NCBI GenBank assembly: GCA_036346225.1
Contig: JARFIW010000885.1
Location: 1,736,001-1,800,000 of the forward strand
Direction of reading: 5' to 3'
DNA from: Platerodrilus igneus
Taxonomy: Eukaryota > Arthropoda > Insecta > Coleoptera > Lycidae
Length of the DNA: 64,000 bases
The notes under the pieces were generated by a model. That model worked only from the letters and a program-made list of their open reading frames with translations. It was not told where the DNA came from and did no database searches. Every line of letters starts with the position of its first letter. The stretch's first letter is position 1. Shown here piece after piece: positions 1 through 9,826 of the stretch. A program made the position numbers and the translations under genes.

Positions 1-479
1 TAATGCTTGTACCTCTTCTAATTATTCTCCTGGGCATTTAATTGTGTCGATCTCTTTCACCTCTAATCCCATAACATTAATACACAAACTTGTGTCATCC
101 TCTGTGACTTCACAACTTGCCTTCCAGGGCAACATCCTATCCCTAATTCTAACCACCTTCCTCTCCATATCTATTACTACACCTATCTCCCTTTATTTCT
201 ATTTATTCAACCTACTTTTATTTATGTACACCTATCTTCATTTGTTTATCTTATCTTCACTTGTATTATCTATTCATCCCTATCTTTATTTATTTCTATC
301 TATTCACCTATCTTTATTTCTTTAACCTATCTCTACCTATAACTATCTATTCATACCTATCTCTATTTATTTAACCATTCTCTACCTATTTCTATCTATT
401 TACACCTATCTTCCCTTATTTCTATTTATTTGTTTGTAGATTAGTCGTCTTGTTTGTTAACCTTGTATCTGTCCGTTTT
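1..479. repeat. Pyrimidine-rich low-complexity DNA
   Basis: From about 170 to 435 the sequence is an imperfect repetition of short TATTTCTAT / CACCTATCT words, poor in purines on this strand. The open frame at 44-325 is only a translation of this biased composition and is not a gene. Nothing else is recognisable here. Confidence 0.6.
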
Positions 480-596
480 ATACCAATTTAATTAATTTGA
501 AGCGTAATAAATAAATTCTTGTTTTCTATATACAGGGTGCTTACATAACTATTTGCTTGACCTATTTACACATGGTTAGCATTACCCATCACCGCA
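480..596 (-). repeat. Terminus of a (TA)n-associated LTR copy (partial)
   Basis: The stretch ending at 596 has the same layout as the right ends of the units at 5464-7275 and 9825-11902: an ATAAATAAATTCTTG-like stretch, then TATACAGGGTG, then about 60 bp to a CA that abuts a short (TA)n (597-604). Read on the minus strand it begins TGCGGTGATGGG, matching the TG(T/C)(T/G)GTG start of those units. The rest of this copy probably lies to the left. This is inference from shared motifs. Confidence 0.4.
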
Positions 597-604
597 ATAT
601 ATAT

Positions 605-1050
605 TGTTGTGATACGCCTCACGTTGGAGCACCATCAAAAGACTGCTGTGACAAACCTTGTGGTGATCACAACGAGATAATCTGAAGGAAAACTTGGTGA
701 CTTCCGTCTTGCACTATTCTTAAATTCCCTCCAACAAGTTTGATGGCATTTCTTAATTAGAGAACAAACAGAAGCGATTTGTTCTAGCGTTTGGAAGTTC
801 GTTTGTATTGTACGTTCGGACGGTTCTCTTTGTATTACTAGGGTTGTTGGACGAGTCCATTATTGTTTGAGAGGTATTTCAAGCGTTTATGCTATTTGTT
901 TGCATGTTGCGTGCATTAGTATAAGTATGGTTGGTTGCATACTCGTATATATTGATACTAGATTAATGTAGTACATGAAGGAAAGTTAAATGTTTAGCAC
1001 CCAAACTAGAATTTCATATATAAACCTCGTCTATTAAATGTTTTGTTTTA
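605..1050 (+). other. Non-coding stretch upstream of the 1072-2151 ORF
   Basis: No coding region is visible. The sequence begins TGTTGTGATACG directly after a short (TA)n, which resembles an LTR start. It ends in a pyrimidine-rich TTTTGTTTTAG at 1041-1051 that would serve as a splice acceptor, so this could be an intron or 5' flank of the following ORF. No convincing TATA box or donor site was found. Confidence 0.3.
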
Positions 1051-1071
1051 GGTCATATTAAAGTGGTTCCA

Positions 1072-2151
1072 ATGGTTAGAAGTACTCGACAAACGGCTCC
1101 CAAATTCGAGCCATTCCCGATCCTAACAGCACCTCCTCCTGTGCCAGCAGCAGCACCTGTACGTATACTTCCAGCGTTAACGTCCAACACTCCGATTCGA
1201 TCAGCTGCTAATGGACAAATTGTTACACACTTCCAACCTGCTAACAAGAGATTCCCAAATGTATTATATGAAGAATTTATTACCGACGATTATTGTGTCG
1301 ATCGAGAATCAGTTCGTCGCAAATTTGGATGGGCTACACTGGGAAACACACACCACATACCGGTAATATATAGAAATGGTGATAAATACTGTGCTGTGCG
1401 TATGGTAGACACATACATTTACAAAGATTATTTAAGTAAGATTAGTGAAAGTATATATTATGGTTGCACTAACGTTCCTGGTTATTACGTAACTATACCT
1501 GAAACGCTTCTGCTTAATGAAATAAACGAGTTCCATTGTGACAATTTCTATGGCACATTGCCATTTAAACAAAATGACGTTTTGGTAAAACTGGATGAAG
1601 CAAATAACTTCTACGACTTTTTAACAGTGGTCAGTAATAAGCTGTTTAACACACCATGCGATACCAATCGATGCGGTTTTTTGGCAATGAACGAAAAATC
1701 ATTAGTGCCCTATGTAATAGTAAACGACGAAAAAGTTCTTCCTCTTTTCTATTTCGACGGGTTGGAAGATGTCAAATTCAAAAAGAAAACGGTTACTAAC
1801 TGGAACTTCAGTTATTTTAAATTCCTTTTCAAAATGCATGGAATCCGAGAAGAGTTTTGGAAACGCGATGATTGTACTGTTATACTGTTAGATGAACTAA
1901 TGCAACAATTAGAAACTGGCCAATATCTTACAGAAGCTTGGCCAACTGTGTCTCGTACAAACAAAACTTTATTTCAAACTAACAACGTCAATCAACATAT
2001 GGTGAAGAATTGGAATCAACATCCTATAACGGTTCTTCCAGTATCTACTGTAAAGTATTCCAAAGTTGCACCGAACGTCAAAAATATAGCACCAGCACCC
2101 ACTGTTTCCACTAATCCAAACATCTATTATCGAACCATATCTCACTCTTAA
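1072..2151 (+). CDS. Uncharacterised 359-aa protein, intact ORF
   Basis: This is the only long uninterrupted non-transposon frame in the window. I start it at the ATG at 1072; the frame is open back to 1024 and a splice acceptor-like TTTTGTTTTAG ends at 1051, so it may be the last exon of a longer gene. The product has a proline- and alanine-rich, disordered-looking N-terminus (residues about 15-40) and then a mixed, ordered-looking body of about 250 residues rich in Tyr, Phe and Asn, with cysteines near CTNVPGYYV, FHCDNFYG and NRCGFLAMN. It ends in a Pro/Thr/Ser/Asn tail. I see no zinc finger, RT, transposase, membrane or signal-peptide pattern. From unverified memory, similar Tyr-rich proteins with an RCGF and LFYF(D/E)G core recur as uncharacterised insect proteins. 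Codon use looks ordinary and there are no breaks, unlike every neighbouring element. Function unknown. Confidence 0.65.
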   Translation: MVRSTRQTAPKFEPFPILTAPPPVPAAAPVRILPALTSNTPIRSAANGQIVTHFQPANKRFPNVLYEEFITDDYCVDRESVRRKFGWATLGNTHHIPVIYRNGDKYCAVRMVDTYIYKDYLSKISESIYYGCTNVPGYYVTIPETLLLNEINEFHCDNFYGTLPFKQNDVLVKLDEANNFYDFLTVVSNKLFNTPCDTNRCGFLAMNEKSLVPYVIVNDEKVLPLFYFDGLEDVKFKKKTVTNWNFSYFKFLFKMHGIREEFWKRDDCTVILLDELMQQLETGQYLTEAWPTVSRTNKTLFQTNNVNQHMVKNWNQHPITVLPVSTVKYSKVAPNVKNIAPAPTVSTNPNIYYRTISHS

Positions 2152-2548
2152 TTTCGCGAATTAAGTATTTTGTATAAAATAAGGAACCGACTATCGTACA
2201 TAAGTTTAAAAATAAGTACCGTAAAAATAGGTAACTTTCAGTTGTTAGCTTAGACTTTGAATATATCTTTAGAGATACTGATATTTTTGACTGTAATTAA
2301 TAGGTCAACTTAGTATAGTATAAATGTGTAACTTGTAAGTTAATATTCCTCTCTTCGTTGTAGAAATAGTAAGTGTATTCAATTAAAATAATTTTTTGAA
2401 GGCGTTTCTTTAAATATCTTCTCTCGTTGAACAGTTCCAGCACTATATGTAGTGTAAAACTTGTTTTGTACGTCGTTGCGTCGATCGTGCAGTTTCACTC
2501 ATCCTCTGTTAATCCATGGGTAAGTACCACACACAACAATAGGTAAGT
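2152..2548 (+). other. 3' flank of the uncharacterised ORF
   Basis: AT-rich non-coding DNA. It holds AATAAGG-like and AATAAT-like words (about 2177 and 2388) but no clear polyadenylation signal. It presumably contains the 3' UTR of the ORF ending at 2151. Confidence 0.3.
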
Positions 2549-2619
2549 TTGAAGGTGCCATTTTGTTACGTTCGTACTTATTTACAACACAACACAACAC
2601 ACCAATCACGGTATTCCCT

Positions 2620-2851
2620 TTTGGGGCACCCATACCTAGCATTTCTTTCTGGGAGATATGCTGAGTTTAGGTCTATTCCGGGTGAAATTTTGTCGCGCGA
2701 GGTGGAAAGGGGATGCCCGCAGGGGTCATGCTCTTGTCCCACATTTTGGAAGTTGTATGAGAGCATGTTTAGGGTCAAGTTGCCCACAGGATGCTCAATC
2801 GTTGGGTTTGCGGATGATACGCTTTTAATTGTTAGAAGAACTATAACGTAG
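2620..2851 (+). pseudogene. Non-LTR reverse transcriptase fragment
   Basis: The frame holds two adjacent RT landmarks: VERGCPQGS, the usual G-(C/L)-PQGS block before the catalytic loop, and then GFADDTLLIV, which carries the (Y/F)xDD catalytic aspartates. This order and spacing are those of R1/I/Jockey-type LINE reverse transcriptases. Between them the usual LGP block is altered to CSCP, and the frame stops soon after FADD. Only about 75 codons of an RT of several hundred residues remain, so it is a dead scrap. No endonuclease, 3' UTR or poly-A tail is visible nearby. Confidence 0.7.
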
Positions 2852-3064
2852 TAAAACTAACAAATAATTTTTTTTAAAATCAACGAAGGCATAGAGTAAA
2901 ATAAAACCTAGATTAGTTAAACGTCCTTTAAAGTAAATGCAATGCAAGTGACCCTTAATAACTAATACATTAAAATTGAATAAGTTTTAGATTATTGGAG
3001 AAATATTTTACTTTTCAGTAAAACTGAAAAAAATTACTTTTATACATTTAATTAAATTCAAAAT

Positions 3065-3067
<3 letters not shown>
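2852..3067. other. Unassigned AT-rich DNA
   Basis: No gene, promoter or repeat is recognisable. It leads directly into a long (TA)n tract. Confidence 0.3.

Positions 3068-3119
<52 letters not shown>
3068..3119. repeat. (TA)n microsatellite
   Basis: Uninterrupted alternating TA for about 50 bp. It is one of several such tracts that border repeat units in this window. Short ORFs across it encode only Tyr-Ile repeats. Confidence 0.95.
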
Positions 3120-3122
<3 letters not shown>

Positions 3123-3259
3123 TAAAAGGTTGTTTAATCTTCTTGGGTATTTGCAGTCCGCAATAAGAAATTGTGTAGAACAATATATAAAATAAGATGT
3201 ATCTGTAAACAAACTCTGTGAAAATAATAGAGCCTATTGACGAATACAAATCGGGCTGG

Positions 3260-3465
3260 TAGTTATATAGCCATTAACAAAACATTAGCTTATTACTTCA
3301 TGGGAGAAACATCCACTGACCGACGGTTTCGGCTTTATTAAGCCTCCTCAGGGTTCTTGGAGACTATTTCACTCTGAGGAGGCTTAATAAACCGAAACCG
3401 TCGGTCAGTGGATGTTTCTCCCATGAAGTAATAAGCTAATGTTTTGTTAATGGCTATATAACTAG
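3260..3465. repeat. Long near-perfect palindrome (about 92-bp arms)
   Basis: The arm at 3260-3351 is the reverse complement of 3374-3465, with a 22-bp loop and essentially one indel (GGCTTTATTA against TAATAAACC). The whole unit sits between the (TA)n tracts at 3068 and 3496. It has no ORF. The arms are too long and too perfect for an ordinary microRNA precursor. A foldback/MITE-like element or a recent inverted duplication is more likely. Confidence 0.85.
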
Positions 3466-3512
3466 CTATTATCATATATTAAGTGTTTAGTCATATATAT
3501 ATATATATATAT

Positions 3513-5425
3513 TGCTATGAGCTGCCGGAATTATCGAGCCCCTTCGTTGGGCTCCATATTAATTATGCTATGAACTGCCGGCATTATCGAACCCCTATGT
3601 TGGGCTGTCTCATATTATTTGCTATGTACTCTAAATTATTCGCGCTCCATCATTTGGACGACCATTTTAATATTTACTATGAATAAACAAGATTGTAATT
3701 ATCTCCTCCGACGTTGGGCTGTCTTATTAATATTGCTATCAATTCCCTCCAGAAACTTAACTCGATTTTATCTTGAAGCAACCTTGTCTGCCAATAGCAA
3801 AATTCGGTACGTTACCGCCTTACTTGTTATCAATTTCCTCTTCAACTCGTAGCTCCTCCTTGAACTATTTAAATCTTATGACCTCGGCTAGCATTTATTT
3901 GGAATTATAAAATTCAGTTAATTTCGATTTTATATAATGAAACCAATATATTATGTACAGCTTTTGTAAATTATTTGAAATACACTTTTCAATTAGTTAA
4001 TGTTGTAAATTTCATTTATTAAACATCATATCCTATTTACTCAAAACCCAAAGTCACCAAAAAAACCTATTATCTTTATCAACGAAGCGTAGAACGTTCT
4101 AAACCTGTTATCATATTACTCATTTTATGCGTATGCAACTTCTTTTGTTGACTTTTTCACATTCATATTATATTAAGCAAATTCAATATTCAAAATAAAA
4201 AATATATAGAAAAATAAAATGTCTTATAACTAAAAAATCTGACCTGGTTTATTTTCTTCACATCAACGCTTCCATTTGAATAAAAATTATCTTCCCCCAA
4301 ATTCAAGATTACATTTAAATTATTGCCATTACCCTATGGACTACCATTATTAATTTATGCACCCCAATTTATTGTCGTTTCATATCAGACTTATTACTTC
4401 TTATCAATCAATTTCTTCAAACTTCGAATTGTATTATTCTTTCCCCAGACTTAGAAATTGTATTACTCTATTTTTCCCCGGACTTAGAATTTGAATTTTC
4501 TCCCCGGCTTTAGAAGCCCTATTATTAATATGTTTTAGTTTAAAATAAATTCACCAAAATGTACTTACGTTTAATCGGCAATTATGGTTTTCATCTTGGC
4601 ACTTATTTTATCTTTCACTTTTAAAATTATTACGTATTACTTTATTTCATAGCGGCGCACTTCGGCCTTTGTTGAGTTCAAAACTGTCTTCGTTATCACT
4701 GTGCCTGCTAATATATTATTCCGTTCCCACTCCGTCAGTGGGTATGGTCTAGAACTCGTCGCTTATTTATGACCAATCAAATAATTACATTCAAAGTAGT
4801 TTCTGATGTAATTCTTCACGATTCCCAATAATTGTAAGCTGGTTCCAGCTGTCTTCGTTATCAACATGCTGTGTTTTGATAGATCTAATTGCTTTTCCAT
4901 AAACAACTGATGCAATTCGACTTTTAATTTTCATATTTACATGTTCTTCACGCAATTTTTAATCTTCTTTCTTATCAAAAATGGTTAGATATTTGTACGC
5001 ATTTATATTAGCTACCTGAAGCTCTATTTCTATCTCCGTATTAATCTAATTGTTTGGAACTCTTTTGAATGCGTGTCTGCTTACACTTTATTATCGTTTA
5101 CTTATAAATATACGCGTGCTTCCACTGAAAAATATCATTACTTGCTATACCTAAATTAACTAAAACTTTATCTACAGGGTATTTAATATTTTCTATTTAC
5201 CTAATGAATGTCTTCCTGGTTTCTACGCTAACTATGCGTCTTCCTATGTTTATCTGCGTCGCTTAAAACTATTTATACTTTATATACAGGGTGTTGACTG
5301 CTTACTATTTACAAACAATCTCCGTTTCTCAATTCTTCACTAAATAAGTGCAGTTTTCTGCTGCCTATGGTAATTTCTAAACGACCTTTACTATAAAGTA
5401 CACCCTTAAACAACCCCTTATCACA

Positions 5426-5428
<3 letters not shown>
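3513..5428 (-). repeat. Probable solo LTR, diverged copy, between (TA)n tracts
   Basis: The unit is bounded on both sides by (TA)n (ending at 3512, starting at 5429). On the minus strand it begins TGCTGTGATAAGG and ends CTCATAGCA, which fits the TG...CA rule and resembles the ends of the clearer copies at 5464-7275 and 9825-11902. TATACAGGGTG occurs about 145 bp from the minus-strand start (near 5283), as in the other copies. The interior is AT-rich and non-coding; the internal TATA element of the other copies was not found. The ORFs at 3483-3852 look fortuitous. Confidence 0.4.

Positions 5429-5463
<35 letters not shown>
5429..5463. repeat. (TA)n microsatellite between two LTR-like units
   Basis: A pure TA tract separating two units of opposite orientation; both present their TG end to it. 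Confidence 0.9.
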
Positions 5464-5467
<4 letters not shown>

Positions 5468-7273
5468 ATGGGTTCAAAGGGTTAAATTTGGGGTAAGCAA
5501 TGTAAGTTCAAACACCCTGTATAGAGAAAGGAACAATTTATATACGCGCAAAATTTATTTCATTTATTTAATTTAAACAAACAAGTATTGACGTATTTTT
5601 ATAATTAATAATTGAAAAGTAATAGGTTCATAAAGAATACCAGTTGTAAAAACAAATAGAAAACGCATAATTAATTTAATCTATTTTAATTCAACGTGTA
5701 ATAACGTCAGAAAACGCATCAGGGTATATAAAATCAATAATCCCAAGGCAAAAGCTTTCTTAACAAACAAACAGACGTCGGTTGTATAGAATACCGTGAA
5801 ATATAAGCTCCGAGAAGTGTTATTTTAAACGATCAATAATTAGAACACCTGCATGTTTGGAAGGTTAGCTTCTGCGTATTTATAAACATAATAATGCAGA
5901 CTTTAGAGAATATATTTCCAACCGTCAGTTGCTTCAAGTAACAAACTAACGAAGTTTCTTGGAGTGCAGAAGGGATGCACGATCAATAATATGCTACAGA
6001 TAGAGATGGATATAGAAGCATTTGATTTCTAAAGCACGTATTCAATCCACGTGGAGTCCATAAGACGCGGTCAGCAATATCGATTTTCTACCACTCAAGT
6101 GTGGTTTGAACGCGACATTAAATATGCATAAGACGGAGATAACAATATTACAGGCGGAGTTTTATGACGTCACAGTACTGTATCATTGGTTGAAATAGAT
6201 CGTTTTACAACAGACGAACACGCGACAGGTGAATGCGGTTGTTTGGACGATATAGCGTGTTGACGAGGTAAAATTTCTGGAAGTTTTAAGACGGTTATAC
6301 CAAAATTTGCAGAAATATTATTTTCAATTAAGTATTTCGCGTAAATAGTGGCCGAGGGGTGGCATTTTTAGTGTATAAATACGGTAAGAAAATTAATAGG
6401 GCTCTCTTTATTTTCGCATCGCTTAACTATGTATAATAATCAACCGACGTTATAGTAAAGGCTTGTGAGTATTGAAAATTTGTATAATTCAGTAAAAATA
6501 GTATTAGGGTATTTGGGGCCTTATAGTTATTAACGCGAGTAGTGTGTGCGAGTGATTTAAATTAACTGAGGTCCAACTAATACCTTACCAAGCTAGAAAA
6601 TTAATAAAGCAATAAACAAGTGTAATATACATGTATTTGGATGTTGTAATGGTATGGTAAATGGGTAGCACGAAGCTCTGTGTATTTTGAATATTGAACA
6701 AAAGGTGTATGTAAAGCTTATTAAATTTCATGATGAATTTAAATTTAATTGTTAAGGGACATGGGTTTATTAATTTTGTAGTAATGGTATGCAAGGTGGA
6801 AAGCATACATTAATAAACTGGGTTATTATGAGCTCACCATACTCCAGTGTGCAGTGATAAATAAAGATAAGGTATTATTTGGGGCCCATTTACTCCTGTT
6901 GTATTAAATGTGTTTGCAATTAAAATCTTAAAACAAGGACTTTACAAAAATAGCACTTATTGAGTTGTAACTAGAGTACCAAACTGTACATGTTTGAATA
7001 ATTGTTTGTAAATAGCGGTAAAATAAAGATGTATGATTGTTGTATTATTTTGTGTTTTTATTGAATGATGTGTGAATGGGAAGGAAGAATGATTGTAAAC
7101 TTAGGTATCTGAGAAGGGACACAGCTAAGCTAGCCAGGGAAGTTGCTGAAGATATTTTGTTGCAGAAGAAGAATCCGGGTAAGAAATTTTTTTTATAAAA
7201 TTTTTATGATTTTTTTTTGAAAACCGGTTGTTGACGCTGGTGAGGTACAACCCGTAAACCCAACATTCCGCAG

Positions 7274-7275
<2 letters not shown>
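5464..7275 (+). repeat. Probable solo LTR, (TA)n-associated family, copy 1
   Basis: The 1.8-kb unit begins TGTTATGGGTTC and ends TTCCGCAGCA, flanked on both sides by (TA)n. It shares several blocks, in inverted order, with 9825-11902 and 7308-9432. These are CACCCTGTATAGAG near its start, a TATAAATA box at 6374-6381 followed by ATTAATAGGGCTCTCTT, the TTATTATGAGCTCACCATAC block near 6825, AATAAAG at 7023, and a segment around 7080-7150. TG/CA ends, a TATA box about 0.9 kb in and a polyadenylation signal about 0.65 kb later are what a U3-R-U5 LTR should show. No gag, pol or primer-binding site (PBS) adjoins it. Confidence 0.6.
6374..6381 (+). promoter_or_regulatory. TATA box inside (TA)n-associated LTR copy 1
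   Basis: TATAAATA in the context GTGTATAAATACGG, followed by ATTAATAGGGCTCTCTT. The same arrangement recurs on the minus strand at 8507-8514 and 10996-11003, so it is conserved across three copies and is the likely Pol II promoter of the family. Confidence 0.55.

Positions 7276-7307
<32 letters not shown>
7276..7307. repeat. (TA)n microsatellite between two LTR-like units
   Basis: A pure TA tract joining the CA end of the unit at 5464-7275 to the CA end (plus-strand TG) of the unit starting at 7308. Confidence 0.9.
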
Positions 7308-7309
<2 letters not shown>

Positions 7310-9432
7310 CGGTGGAAGTCGATAACACTTGAGCTCTCCCTAAAAACCAATTAAGTCCCACGCTTGAGCCAACATAAAATTTTCTGAAAAAAAATTTTTT
7401 TTAATTTCTTACAATACCTTTGTAACGCCTCCTTATTTCTGCACACCCTGGCTAGCTCAGAAATCTGCTTCTTCTTGAATACCTACCATCCTAAGTACAT
7501 TCCTTTCTCACAAACACAGTCAAATGAAATTACCACTCAAATAATGCAACAAGACATACAACCTTTTTATTTACACACATTAACAAGTTTCCATTAGTAA
7601 GAAAATATTTATACATTTGTATATACAGTTTGATAAAAATGTTACCATCTCAATCTTTAAATCTTTTAAGATTTCATAATTTTAATATATTCCAACAATT
7701 TTATTTTAGACGAGTAGATGGGCCCGTCATGCAACCCTAAATTGATTTTATTCTGGTCTATTTTGAGCTCAGTATAACCCAGTTACTCTAAATGCTTTTA
7801 CACGTCGCATTTTTGGTTTAAAATAAAGCTAAAGACCCGTTTATTCCTTACAACAACATTTTTCTGTCATTAATAAACATTTTTAAATAATCAATATCGA
7901 TTGTCCTTTGCATATACCCCTTTAAATGAGTTTTTATGGTAATAAAATACACCCCTAATAAGTCAAAACACTCAAGCACAAAATATCAGCACAAATGTTC
8001 AAGCAAAAGCAAGAAATTAATTTTCTTTACCTGGAGTAAGCTTCGTCCATCGTTACCTCTGAAGATGTGTTCCAAAACCCTCGTCGATGTGTCCATACAC
8101 TTCGTGATTATACCTGGATCTAACTTATGTCCACTAACTATCTAAATCTCTGCAACCTTTAGTATTTCTATCCGGATAATTGTCTTGACCAAACTTAACC
8201 TTCCATAACCACTACACTTCACGCATACTAGTTTAAAACTTCTCAATTCGCTTACCCAAGTACCATCCTATCATTAGATTGTATCGTATAGTAACAGCAC
8301 CTTTGATAAGCTAGTGCCCACTTGTGCAAATCACACTTTTAATATATTTCCGGTATGTTACTAACAGCTTTTTCACACTTTTCAATAGGATGTTGTATAG
8401 TAATTCAACTAATACGCGACAATCAGCACGTAATAGCAAGTAAGTACGAGATCTCAGCGATATAAGATCTAAGAGATGTAAGAGAGCGCTAATAATAATC
8501 CCATTGTATTTATACGCTTTTCAATACCCCTCACAAACCCTTTTTTCATCGAAAAGCTTATTTTCTAAAACCGATTCTCAAAATTTTGTTTTTAACGAAC
8601 TTCAACGTCTGAAAAATTCCAAGTTTACCGCGCTATTACTTAGAAATTCGCTCAACAACATGTAACGGACACGAGCTTCTCAAAATTGCTAGCCTTCGAC
8701 CAATTGTATTGCTTTCCCCCGTTTTAACGTTCAACCCCCTAGTTACCTTTCTTCGTTTCACCCATATTTATTGTCTCTTTTAAAACCCCTCTCAAGCTAC
8801 AGAAAATCGATATTGTTGTTGGCCTTCAAATCTCCCGTATATTTTAGACGTGTGTTGTAACCAACGTTTTATTATACGTGTTCTCTGTCTATTTTACATT
8901 ATAGATATTTCATTTCACTTCGTCTTCAAAGCATTTGTTATTTTAGCAGCTTGTCGCACCGACCACAGCAAACGATTCTCTAGAATTTTGTCCCAACGTA
9001 TATTTCAGTTCTTTGAACTTGACATTTAACTTTCTTTGAAGTAAATTGTCCGTTTAAAATTTATAATCCCGAGTTTTAACACTTTTTAGGATTTGTATAA
9101 CGAACGTTTCGTTTATTTAAATGGAAATATGCGTTTAAATGATTCATTTTCTATACTCAAAAGCTCCATTTCTTCTCCGATGCGCATGATTTAAAATATT
9201 ACAATTAATTATGCGTATCCTTGAGTTTTCATGTACTCTAAAGCTTCCCCCTTTTATGCAATTTTAACCTTCTAATTTAGAAATACAAAATATCTTAATA
9301 ACCGTCCGTTTTTACTATTTAAACTGATTAATTTGGCGCGTAAATAAATTGTTCCTATTTCCTATATACACAGTTATTAAAAATTTATTATCTAGACCTA
9401 TTTACCCTTCTTAACCTATAATTTCCACGACC
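7308..9432 (-). repeat. Probable solo LTR, (TA)n-associated family, copy 2
   Basis: This lies parallel to 9825-11902. Shared blocks include CCCTGGCTAGCTCAG near 7450 (CCCTGGCTAGCTCAG near 9977), the AATAATGCAACAA.CATACAA region near 7545, CAGTTTGATA near 7625, the minus-strand TATA box at 8507-8514, and GGCGCGTAAATAAATTGTTCCTATTTCCTATATACA near the right end in a diverged form. The plus-left end TGCGGTGGAAG abuts (TA)n. The right end is estimated near 9432 from the position of GTGGAAATT and is not bordered by (TA)n. The ORF at 7936-8145 has no support. Confidence 0.5.
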
Positions 9433-9784
9433 TATCATATGATTTTAATATCTTGCTTTTAAAACAAAAATAGAATGCCGTTTTCTGGTTGTAATTAGGT
9501 ACACAAATTTTTAAAACCAATATTAAAAAACTACTGCAGTTTATCCTAGAATTACCGTTGTGTGTAATTTGAAATAATATTGCACACCACGCGCGTTTTT
9601 TTTCTTGTTGCAAGGAAGTCTATTACACTTCCGATGTTATGTTTGCATTCTTCGATAGTTTTGAAGTTGGAGCGGTGTCGGTGCGGACTAATTTCTTTGC
9701 TTACTTTGCTTTTTCTTTCCGCATTGAATACCATAACAACTTTATCATATACAGCAGCGCAATATGCTTAGTGAAACACTCGAG

Positions 9785-9785
<1 letters not shown>
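9433..9785. other. Unassigned DNA between two LTR-like copies
   Basis: Short open frames exist on both strands (9552-9734 minus, 9580-9771 plus) but none shows a recognisable motif. The stretch could be a remnant of internal retroelement sequence between two same-orientation LTRs; no primer-binding site, gag or protease motif supports that. Confidence 0.3.

Positions 9786-9824
<39 letters not shown>
9786..9824. repeat. (TA)n microsatellite
   Basis: A pure TA tract bordering the left (CA) end of the unit at 9825-11902. Confidence 0.9.

Positions 9825-9826
<2 letters not shown>

Noticed and set aside
44..325. 93-codon frame with many Leu/Tyr/Ser
   Set aside because: It is a translation of pyrimidine-rich low-complexity DNA; no domain or start context.
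3058..3249. Frames with Tyr-Ile repeats (also at 7125, 9639, 11862)
   Set aside because: They read through (TA)n microsatellites and have no coding signal.
3260..3465. Possible microRNA precursor
   Set aside because: Arms are about 92 bp and nearly perfect, far beyond an animal pre-miRNA; a foldback or inverted duplication fits better.
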